Assembly: GCF_000342165.1 (NCBI RefSeq)
Contig: NZ_AMRV01000001.1
Coordinates: 434,001-498,000 of the forward strand
DNA length: 64,000 nucleotides
Source of the DNA: Pacificimonas flava
Lineage (GTDB): Bacteria; Pseudomonadota; Alphaproteobacteria; Sphingomonadales; Sphingomonadaceae
Direction: 5' to 3'
A model generated the notes under the pieces. The model was not told the origin of the DNA. It saw nothing but the letters and a program-made list of their open reading frames with translations, and did no database searches. The position numbers were made by a program, and so were the translations under genes. Position 1 is the first letter of the stretch. Every line of letters begins with the position of its first letter. Of the stretch, positions 15,421 through 22,733 are shown one piece after another.

Positions 15421-15996
15421 TCAGGCGCGGCGGCGGCGGTGGATTGCCGTACCTACCAGCCCCAGGCCGAGCAGCATCGACAAGACTGCGCTTGGTTCCG
15501 GGACGTCGGCCACATTGAAGCTGAAATTGTCGTAGCTCACACCCAGCGTATCGTCATGCCTCAGGATGAGGTTGCTGATGGCGCCCAGGGACGACAGATC
15601 CTGAAGATTGCCGTTGATGCTCGTGCCGAACAGATCGACGAACTGCGTCATGCCGTTTGCCAGCGAAACCTCCGCGACGGCGACGAGGCCGGGATTGTTC
15701 ACCCCGCCAATATCGAACGTCAGGTTCTCGACCGCGTTGTCGAAGCTGACCGTCAATTCGCCAATGCAGCCCCACGGATTGTCGTTCGCGCAGATACGCG
15801 CATCACCCTGGGATACGATCGCCGTGATCACCCCCGTGGATGAGCTGATCGTGGTATTTTCATAATTCAACGTGCCATAGTTCGTGCCACTGGACAAATC
15901 GTTGAAATCGATCGTCGTTGCGGACGCAGCCGCTGCGGCGAACGGCAGTGCGGCCGCGATGGCGGCCCTGCCGGCGATACGTGTAAGAGACTTCAT
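15421..15996 (-). CDS. PEP-CTERM sorting-domain secreted protein
   Basis: This 191-residue protein has a signal peptide (cleavage near AASATT) and a beta-rich body resembling small PEP-CTERM carbohydrate-binding-like proteins (FDIGGVNNPGLVAVAEVSL). The tail is a textbook PEP-CTERM signal: VPEPS, then a membrane helix (AVLSMLLGLGLVGTAI) and the basic end HRRRRA. Such proteins are cleaved by exosortase and usually belong to biofilm or exopolysaccharide programmes. No exosortase gene is in the window. It converges on the Fap-like cluster, so two surface systems lie together. Confidence 0.85.
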   Translation of the reverse strand: MKSLTRIAGRAAIAAALPFAAAAASATTIDFNDLSSGTNYGTLNYENTTISSSTGVITAIVSQGDARICANDNPWGCIGELTVSFDNAVENLTFDIGGVNNPGLVAVAEVSLANGMTQFVDLFGTSINGNLQDLSSLGAISNLILRHDDTLGVSYDNFSFNVADVPEPSAVLSMLLGLGLVGTAIHRRRRA

Positions 15997-16064
15997 GGCG
16001 TTCTCCTGTTCTGAACGGATGGGGCGCCACCGTTAAATCGTAATTCGTTCCGGGTGCGTGAAGA

Positions 16065-16081
16065 GTTAAAGAAACTTTAAC
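16065..16081. promoter_or_regulatory. 17-base inverted repeat upstream of the PEP-CTERM gene
   Basis: GTTAAAG, three bases, CTTTAAC is a perfect inverted repeat about 69 bases upstream of the PEP-CTERM start. A further GTTAAA half-site lies at 16032-16037. The spacing suits an operator for a dimeric regulator; no regulator is identified. Confidence 0.4.
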
Positions 16082-16274
16082 GACAATGCTGACCCGGCCG
16101 CAGGCTTGCCATTGGGGGTCTGCGCAACTGAGGTCGATCGACCTCCGAGAGGCTGCCCGCCCTTGTTCGGCGTCCCTGCAAGAGCTATCCGGCCACCGCA
16201 AAGGAGTTCGAGATTCTGTCATTTATCGCGCCAGGGACGCAGGCCTTGAGCCTTGCCGCTTCAGGAACGCCGTC

Positions 16275-17630
16275 TTGATAGAGCACGTCGTGATTATTGG
16301 TGGGGGATTTGCCGGAACGCTGCAGGCGATCAACCTGTTGCGGCACGACGGGCCGGTCGCCACGCTGATCGAACGCCGTGCCCAGGCCGGTGAAGGCGTC
16401 GCCTATGGCGATGCGGACGCGGCACATGTCCTGAACGTGCGCGCGGCGAACATGAGCGCGTTTCCGGACCGACCGGATCATTTCGTCGCCTGGCTTGCAG
16501 ACAACGGTCATGATGCCGACCCCGCTGCCTTCGTCCAGCGGATGGTCTATGGGCAATATCTTCGCAGCCTGTTGCGCGCCGCTTGCGCGGCCCAGCCGAA
16601 TCGGCTCAGAATCGTTCATGACGCCGCCACGGACCTGTCGCTAACCGGCGAAACCATCAGCGTGGAGCTGGAATCCGGCGCCGCGCTGGAGGCAGACGCC
16701 GCGGTTCTTGCCGTCGGCAATCTGCCGCCGCACACCCCGCCCGGTATCGACCCCGACGCCCTGCCAGCCCATCTGTATCTCGGCGATCCCTGGCATGGCG
16801 ATCCGGCCGAGAAACTGGGGCCGGAGGATCATGTCCTGATTCTCGGGACGGGGCTGACCATGGTCGACATGGTCCTGAAGCTGCGTCGTCACGGTTTTCG
16901 CGGCCGCATCACCGCCATGTCGCGTCGCGGCCTTGCGCCGAAGCGGCATGCCGCGCAGCCGGATTTCGAGCCCATTGGCGTTCGCCCGCCCGCTACCGCC
17001 TCGCGCCTGGTGCGCGCGGTCCGTGCCCGTGCGGATCAGGTCGGATGGCGCAATGCCGTGGATGAGCTGCGGCCGTTCACGCAATCTCTGTGGCGGGCAG
17101 CGAGCGAGGCAGGCCGCCGCCGTTTCGTACGCCATTTGCGGCCTTGGTGGGACATTCATCGCCATCGAATTGCGCCGGAAATTGCCGAGGCGCTGGATGA
17201 AGAGCTTCGCACCGGTCATTTGGCAATCATTGCCGGAAAGCTGGCCTCCGCCACGCCCTCGCCGGACGGCGGCATCGCCGTTAGCTTCCGCCCGCGTGGA
17301 GATGCAGAGCTTCGCGAAACGAGCTTTTCGCGCATTATCAACTGCACAGGTCCGCAGGGCGATCTTCGGCGTACCGACGAACCGCTGCTGCGCACTTTGG
17401 CGGAGCGCGGTGTTCTGCGTCCCGACCGCGCCAGGCTGGGGATCGATGTGGACGCTCAAAGCCGCGTCGTGTCGGCCGGCGGTCGAACATCGGACCATCT
17501 TCTTGCCATTGGACCGATGACCCGTGGTGCCTTCTGGGAAATTGTCGCCGTTCCCGACATCCGGGTCCAGACATGGCGGGTGGCCCGCCGGCTATCGAAC
17601 GCACATTGGGTGGGCGGTGAAGGTCTCTGA
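16275..17630 (+). CDS. FAD/NAD(P)-binding oxidoreductase (PF13454-like)
   Basis: This 451-residue flavoprotein begins almost directly with the dinucleotide-binding motif VVIIGGGFAGTLQA. A second nucleotide-binding motif lies near residue 190 (HVLILGTGLTMVD). The segments GEGVAYGDADAAHVLNVRA and NMSAFPDRPDHFVAWL are typical of the FAD-NAD(P)-binding family whose substrates are mostly unknown. I placed the start at a TTG that puts the glycine motif at the N-terminus as usual, with AGGA nine bases upstream. The open frame runs further upstream without a family-like sequence. Confidence 0.75.
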   Translation: MIEHVVIIGGGFAGTLQAINLLRHDGPVATLIERRAQAGEGVAYGDADAAHVLNVRAANMSAFPDRPDHFVAWLADNGHDADPAAFVQRMVYGQYLRSLLRAACAAQPNRLRIVHDAATDLSLTGETISVELESGAALEADAAVLAVGNLPPHTPPGIDPDALPAHLYLGDPWHGDPAEKLGPEDHVLILGTGLTMVDMVLKLRRHGFRGRITAMSRRGLAPKRHAAQPDFEPIGVRPPATASRLVRAVRARADQVGWRNAVDELRPFTQSLWRAASEAGRRRFVRHLRPWWDIHRHRIAPEIAEALDEELRTGHLAIIAGKLASATPSPDGGIAVSFRPRGDAELRETSFSRIINCTGPQGDLRRTDEPLLRTLAERGVLRPDRARLGIDVDAQSRVVSAGGRTSDHLLAIGPMTRGAFWEIVAVPDIRVQTWRVARRLSNAHWVGGEGL

Positions 17631-17732
17631 CCCTCCCCGAACGGCGTGCAGAGACGCAATTCTATGGTATGGATCCATCCTAAAGCCAGAAGGGTCCCGG
17701 CAACGGGGCGCCCGCACAGCGAGGAGCATCAT

Positions 17733-18044
17733 ATGGCGAACGGCGCCGTTTCGAACCGCGCATCGACAAACCCGACGGCGAGAGAGCGGCCCGGATTGCT
17801 GCACCGTCTGTTCGCGGAACACCCCGCAATGGTTGGTGAGAGCTACGCCGAACATGCCAGCAACGCCGGGCGGTTCGGGCTAAAGCTGATTGGCGCCGGC
17901 ACGGCCTGTATCGTTCACGCCGTAATCCCGGCATTTTGCGTCAGCACGGCCAGCCGCACCGTCACGCGGATGCACGAGGACATGAGGCGCCGCCAACCCA
18001 TTCGCCGCGACGGTTCTGATCATGGCATCGAATATCACATTTAG
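17733..18044 (+). CDS. DUF6356 family small protein
   Basis: This 103-residue protein contains LLHRLFAEHPAMVGESYAEH, then a glycine-containing hydrophobic segment (FGLKLIGAGTACIVHAVIPA) and a basic tail with RTVTRMHEDM. This matches the small DUF6356 proteins common in sphingomonads, whose function is unknown. A GAGGAG ribosome site lies about seven bases before the ATG. Its stop overlaps the stop of the convergent hydrolase gene. Confidence 0.65.
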   Translation: MANGAVSNRASTNPTARERPGLLHRLFAEHPAMVGESYAEHASNAGRFGLKLIGAGTACIVHAVIPAFCVSTASRTVTRMHEDMRRRQPIRRDGSDHGIEYHI

Positions 18045-18787
18045 CGCAGGGGCGGTCCGTCGCTGGGACGCTCTCCCTCAGCGGCCAGTTCGCCCGACAG
18101 AATGGCCCTGACGGCCCGATTGACCAGCAAGGCTATTTCCGGGTCGGCAGGATATTGCATGTGCAGGCAGCGCGCTTCAACGCTGGCATCGACCTCTGCC
18201 GCCTCGCCCATCGCCGTATGTTGCGGAACGATAACGTCTCTGGCCGACCAGATGGCGAGCGTCGGAACGGGCGGCTTCATGCGCAGCGCTGCAAGCGTAT
18301 CGGCATCAGCGACGCGGCGCGTCACCCAGCGATAATAGCGCGCGACCGGCAGCAGGTCCGGATTTCCGGAGAACGGACTGCCCAGGGTTATAACGCCGGC
18401 AATGTGCCGCGGGTCGCGCTTTGCAAGTTCTCGGGCCATCAGTCCGCCCAGGCTCCAGCCGACCAGCACGACAGGCTCTCCCGTGCGCCGGAATATCTTC
18501 CTTATGCGCCTGGAAAGAGACTGCATCGTCGGCATATCGGCGCCGCGATTTCGCCCCAGCTTCCACTTATACGCACGGTGCCCGCGCAGCCTGAGTTCGG
18601 CGCGCAGCGGCCGCATCGACGCATCGTCTGCCATAAGACCGGGGATCAGCAGGACTGGCGTTCCAGCCGCCGGTTTCGGTAGCTCCGCCGAACGCTTCGG
18701 GTTCCGTCCGTTCGCCCGCCTTGGCTGGATCAGGTTCCGGATGAGAATGCCGACTTCCGAGGCAAGCAGGCCAGCCGCTTCGAACAT
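18041..18787 (-). CDS. Alpha/beta hydrolase (lipase-like)
   Basis: This 248-residue protein has the alpha/beta hydrolase core. PVLLIPGLMADDASM forms the oxyanion region and GWSLGG is the nucleophile elbow with its catalytic Ser. SARDVIVP carries the acid, and a C-terminal His in RCLHMQYP is a candidate third residue. The fold resembles triacylglycerol lipase or esterase relatives that act on unknown acyl substrates. I chose the internal ATG with GGAAAGGG close upstream; the frame is open back to 18901. There is no signal peptide. Confidence 0.72.
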   Translation of the reverse strand: MFEAAGLLASEVGILIRNLIQPRRANGRNPKRSAELPKPAAGTPVLLIPGLMADDASMRPLRAELRLRGHRAYKWKLGRNRGADMPTMQSLSRRIRKIFRRTGEPVVLVGWSLGGLMARELAKRDPRHIAGVITLGSPFSGNPDLLPVARYYRWVTRRVADADTLAALRMKPPVPTLAIWSARDVIVPQHTAMGEAAEVDASVEARCLHMQYPADPEIALLVNRAVRAILSGELAAEGERPSDGPPLR

Positions 18788-18913
18788 GATGCCCTTTCCG
18801 CGTCGGAGTTCCACCCTAACGGCCTTGCCGCGGTCCGTCCCGCGGATTGAGCGGACCGCCGCCTTTTGGCAAGCACGGCTTCCGCCAGACTTATGAACCA
18901 CAGGGACTATAGA

Positions 18914-19693
18914 ATGACCAGCGAGCGCAACGAGGAACTGCGGCGCCAGATCGTGCGGCTCAGCGACGTCATGGCGGCGCTACGGAATCCGGACGGCGGC
19001 TGCCCCTGGGATTTGGAGCAGGACTTCGCGTCGATCGCTCCCTACACGATCGAGGAGGCCTATGAGGTTGCGGACGCGATCTCGCGCGGCAACATGGAGG
19101 AGCTGCGCGGGGAACTCGGCGATCTTCTCCTGCAAACGGTGTATCATGCACGGATGGCGGAGGAGCAGGGCGCCTTCGACCTCGCCGATGTGATCGGACA
19201 GATCGCCGATAAGATGATCGCGCGGCATCCCCACGTCTTTGGATCCGACAGCATTGCGGACGCAGACGCGCAGACGGAGAACTGGGAACGGATCAAGGCG
19301 CGAGAGCGCGGCACTGCCGCCGGGACCCTGGATGGGATCGCGCTCGCGCTGCCCGCGCTCATGCGCGCGCAAAAATTGCAGAGGCGCGCCGCCCGCGTCG
19401 GCTTCGACTGGCCGAATGCAAGCGGAGCTCGAGACAAGATCTTCGAAGAACTGTCCGAACTCGAGACGGCCAGCGATGAGGATGCTCGTGCGGAGGAGGC
19501 CGGCGACCTGTTGTTTTCCGTGGTCAACTATTTGCGGCATCTGAACATCGACGCGGAAGCAGCCTTGCGGGCAGCGAACGACAAGTTCTCAAGACGATTC
19601 AAAGGGGTGGAAGCCAAGGCGGACATTCCACTTGAAGATCTTACCCTCTCCGAACTCGAGACACTCTGGCAACAGGCGAAGCGTGAGCGTTAG
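18914..19693 (+). CDS. mazG: Nucleoside triphosphate pyrophosphohydrolase MazG
   Basis: This 259-residue house-cleaning enzyme hydrolyses NTPs and dNTPs to monophosphates and pyrophosphate. Two MazG repeats are visible. The first has CPWDLEQDFASIAPYTIEEA, with metal-binding acidic residues in EEAYEVADAI and ELGDLLLQTV. The second has FEELSELETA and EEAGDLLFSVVNYLRHL. Length is normal for the family. An in-frame ATG seven codons upstream is possible. The gene converges on hflX with a 4-base overlap of the two stops, whereas in many relatives mazG follows hflX on the same strand. Confidence 0.9.
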   Translation: MTSERNEELRRQIVRLSDVMAALRNPDGGCPWDLEQDFASIAPYTIEEAYEVADAISRGNMEELRGELGDLLLQTVYHARMAEEQGAFDLADVIGQIADKMIARHPHVFGSDSIADADAQTENWERIKARERGTAAGTLDGIALALPALMRAQKLQRRAARVGFDWPNASGARDKIFEELSELETASDEDARAEEAGDLLFSVVNYLRHLNIDAEAALRAANDKFSRRFKGVEAKADIPLEDLTLSELETLWQQAKRER

Positions 19694-20934
19694 CCATCGC
19701 CGCCCGGTCGCAGTGAGAGAAAACGGCCATGGTCGAGTGCGGACAGGGCGACTTCGACATGGACATGATCGTTCTCCATCCGGCGACCAAGAACCCGCCC
19801 GTGCCGTTCCAGCCATGCCAGCCGCGCACCGTCTCCGGCGGAAATATCGAACGTGTAAACCGTCTCGTCCGGGCTCAGGCGCGCCGACAGAACGTTTAGG
19901 AAGTGTTCCACCCCCTCCCCCGTCAGGGCGGATACTGCAACGGTGTCGGGGCGTCCCGCCAGCGCATCGCGGCGATCCGGGGGAAGCAGATCGATCTTGT
20001 TGAGCACGTCCAGAATCGGCACGTCGCCCCCCGGCTCGACGCCCAGGTCCGCCAATGTCCGCATCACATCGGCAGCCTGCGCGTCCGTATCGGGATGGGC
20101 CACATCGCGCACGTGCACGATGAGGTCGGCTTCCAGCACTTCCTCCAGCGTCGCGCGGAATGCCGCGACCAGTTGCGTTGGCAGATCGGATACGAAGCCG
20201 ACTGTGTCCGACATGATGACCTTGTCGAACCCGGGGATCGAAATGGACCGCATCGTCGGATCCAGCGTGGCGAACAGCAGATCTTTCGCCATGACGGTCG
20301 CGCCTGTCAGGCGATTGAAAAGCGTGGATTTACCGGCGTTCGTATAGCCGACCAGCGCGACGATCGGATACGGCGCCTTCTGCCGCCTTTCCCGATGCAG
20401 GGTGCGGGTCCGGGTCACCTGTTCAAGCTCTCGGCGAATCTTCGCCATGCGGTCGCGGATCAGTCGCCGGTCGGTTTCGATCTGCGTTTCACCGGGACCA
20501 CCAAGAAAGCCGAAACCACCACGCTGCCGTTCCAGATGGGTCCAGGACCGAACCAGCCGACTGGCCTGATACTCCAGGTGCGCGAGTTCGACCTGCAAAC
20601 GACCTTCATGCGTTGCGGCACGCTCGCCGAAGATTTCCAGGATCAGCCCGGTGCGATCAATGACCTTACGCCCGGTTTCCTTCTCCAGATTGCGTTGTTG
20701 CAGCGGCGACAGTGCGCCGTCGACCACGATAAGCTCGGCGTCAGACGCTTCCGCCCGTGCGGTCAGCATCTCAACCTGGCCGCTTCCGAACAGCGTCGCG
20801 GGGCGCGGCGCACGCACACGGACGATGTCTTTGTCCGCGACGTCCAGAGAAATCGCCGCGGACAGCGCGACGGCCTCCTCCAGACGCGCTTCCGGATCGC
20901 GACTGTTTTCAGAGCGGCTGAGGTCAGGCAGCAC
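19690..20934 (-). CDS. hflX: Ribosome-associated GTPase HflX
   Basis: HflX is a GTPase that splits stalled ribosomes. The HflX domain contains GSGQVEMLTARAE and the segment ERQRGGFGFLGGPGETQIE. The GTP-binding domain has G1 GYTNAGKST, G3 DTVGF and G4 NKID. The coordinate given ends at a GTG, but the conserved N-terminal strand GARALVVLPDL begins upstream of it. The true start is therefore probably a CTG at 21006 that overlaps the hfq stop (CTGA), giving 438 residues. It is the last gene of the ntrY-ntrX-hfq-hflX block. Confidence 0.9.
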   Translation of the reverse strand: MLPDLSRSENSRDPEARLEEAVALSAAISLDVADKDIVRVRAPRPATLFGSGQVEMLTARAEASDAELIVVDGALSPLQQRNLEKETGRKVIDRTGLILEIFGERAATHEGRLQVELAHLEYQASRLVRSWTHLERQRGGFGFLGGPGETQIETDRRLIRDRMAKIRRELEQVTRTRTLHRERRQKAPYPIVALVGYTNAGKSTLFNRLTGATVMAKDLLFATLDPTMRSISIPGFDKVIMSDTVGFVSDLPTQLVAAFRATLEEVLEADLIVHVRDVAHPDTDAQAADVMRTLADLGVEPGGDVPILDVLNKIDLLPPDRRDALAGRPDTVAVSALTGEGVEHFLNVLSARLSPDETVYTFDISAGDGARLAWLERHGRVLGRRMENDHVHVEVALSALDHGRFLSLRPGGDG

Positions 20935-21002
20935 AACCAGCGCCCGCGCGCCATAGGCGCGGCCGCTTCCGTCATCGTCTACCCCGAAGGTCGGACTGGC
21001 GA

Positions 21003-21251
21003 TCAGTCGTCCCCGTCGTCCTGTTCCGGCTCGAACAGTTGGACCGGACCGGATGGCATGACCGTGGAGATCGCATGCTTGTAAACGAGCTGCGATTGAC
21101 CATCGCGGCGCAGTAGCACGCAGAAATTATCGAACCAGCTGATGTTTCCCTGCAGTTTCACGCCGTTCACCAGGAACATGGTAACCGGCATCTTGGCCTT
21201 GCGGACTGCGTTCAGAAACGTGTCCTGAAGATTATTCGGTTTATCGGCCAA
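21003..21251 (-). CDS. hfq: RNA chaperone Hfq
   Basis: Hfq is the hexameric Sm-like protein that pairs small RNAs with mRNAs. The 82-residue sequence has the family core [20 protein letters not shown], then Sm1 [20 protein letters not shown] and Sm2 [12 protein letters not shown]. The start is a TTG with AAGGAGG seven bases upstream, which gives the normal N-terminus. The frame is open a further 12 codons, but without family sequence. The acidic C-terminal tail (EPEQDDGDD) is typical of alphaproteobacterial Hfq. Confidence 0.95.
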   Translation of the reverse strand: MADKPNNLQDTFLNAVRKAKMPVTMFLVNGVKLQGNISWFDNFCVLLRRDGQSQLVYKHAISTVMPSGPVQLFEPEQDDGDD

Positions 21252-21347
21252 TTTCTGTCCTCCTTCTCTGTGGGGGGTTCTGTACAATCAAACCTAACGC
21301 AGGGGAGCCTAAAAAGTCGCGGCAACGCACTGCACAAAAAATTCTGC

Positions 21348-22733
21348 TCAATCGCCGCGTTGTTCCGTCGCGGCATCACCCAATTGCAGCGCCTTGATCT
21401 TCCGGTGCAGGGCCGAACGCTCCATGCCGATAAATGTCGCCGTGCGGCTGATATTCCCGGAGAAGCGACGGATCTGCACACGAAGATATTCACGCTCGAA
21501 CGCCTCACGTGCCTCGCGCAGCGGCGATGCCATGATGGACTTGCCTCCCGCCCCCTCCGCCGGATGTCCACCCGTCACCTCTGGCGGCAAGTTTTCGCTG
21601 CTGATCTTTGCACCGGCATCGGCGGATGCGAAGATCACCGCGCGCTCCATCGCGTTGCGAAGCTGCCGGACATTCCCGGGCCATTCGTAGGATTGCAACG
21701 CGGCCTTTGCGTCTTCCGAAAGCGTGGGCGTCGGAATGCCCCGCTCGCTCGCCAGCTTGTGCAGGAAATAGTCGGCCAAGGGCACGATGTCCTCCCGCCG
21801 CGTCTCCAGCGGGGGCATGCCGATCGGGACGACGGCCAGCCGGTAGAACAGGTCTTCGCGGAACCGCTTCTTCTCGATCTCGTGCTTCAGATCGCGGGAG
21901 GTCGAGGACAGCACCCGGACATCCACGCGCACCGGCTGGTTGCCGCCCAGACGCGGGAAGCTCTGCTCGGTCAGCACGCGCAGGATCTTGCCCTGCGCCT
22001 CCAGCGGCATGTCCGCGACCTCATCGAAGAACAAGGTCCCACCATGCGCCTGTTCGAACATGCCGACCCGTGTCGCCGCATCGCCGCCCTCCACGCCGAA
22101 CAGCGCCTCCTCGACCCGGTCGGGGTGCAGACGCGCCGACGAGACGGTGATGAACGGACCGCCCGACCGGTCCGACCAATTGTGGATCAGGCGGGCAGCG
22201 AGTTCTTTTCCGCTGCCGGGCGGCCCTTCGATCAGAATCCGGCTGCCGGTCTGCGCCACGCGGCGCATGGTGGCGCGCAGATTTGACAGGACATGGCTGT
22301 CGCCGATCAGGTCGTCCGGTGTGCCGGACAACCGGCGCAACTCCTGATTTTCCCGCCGCAGACGCTCGATTTCGGTCGCGCGCCGGACCGCCAGCAGCAG
22401 CGCATCGGTCTGGAACGGCTTCTCGATGAAGTCATAGGCACCGCGCTTGATGGCTGCGACCGCGGTTTCGATATTGCCATGACCCGAAATGATGATGACA
22501 GGCAGATCGGGGGACCGCTGCTTGATCTCGTCGAGCAGGTCGATGCCGTCGAGCTTGGATCCCTGCAGCCACACGTCGAGGACCACAAGTGCCGGCCTCC
22601 GCTCGGCAATTGCTGCGAGCGCCTCGTCGCTGTTGGGCGCCGTACGCGCCGTATAGCCCTCGTCCTCAAGAACGCCGGCCACGAGGTCGCGGATATCCTT
22701 TTCATCGTCGATTACGAGAATATCGAGTGCCAT
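21348..22733 (-). CDS. ntrX: Response regulator NtrX (AAA+ / Fis-type)
   Basis: This 461-residue regulator partners NtrY in nitrogen, redox and envelope responses. The receiver domain has the phosphoacceptor Asp53 in VVLDVW and Lys in EKPFQTD. The AAA+ domain has Walker A EGPPGSGKE and Walker B GGTLFFDEVADM. A C-terminal Fis-type helix-turn-helix (SRTATFIGMERSALHRKIKAL) is present. The GAFTGA loop needed to contact sigma54 is absent; the region reads LFGVEGGDAATRVGMFEQ. That is expected for NtrX as opposed to NtrC. It overlaps ntrY by one base. Confidence 0.92.
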   Translation of the reverse strand: MALDILVIDDEKDIRDLVAGVLEDEGYTARTAPNSDEALAAIAERRPALVVLDVWLQGSKLDGIDLLDEIKQRSPDLPVIIISGHGNIETAVAAIKRGAYDFIEKPFQTDALLLAVRRATEIERLRRENQELRRLSGTPDDLIGDSHVLSNLRATMRRVAQTGSRILIEGPPGSGKELAARLIHNWSDRSGGPFITVSSARLHPDRVEEALFGVEGGDAATRVGMFEQAHGGTLFFDEVADMPLEAQGKILRVLTEQSFPRLGGNQPVRVDVRVLSSTSRDLKHEIEKKRFREDLFYRLAVVPIGMPPLETRREDIVPLADYFLHKLASERGIPTPTLSEDAKAALQSYEWPGNVRQLRNAMERAVIFASADAGAKISSENLPPEVTGGHPAEGAGGKSIMASPLREAREAFEREYLRVQIRRFSGNISRTATFIGMERSALHRKIKALQLGDAATEQRGD

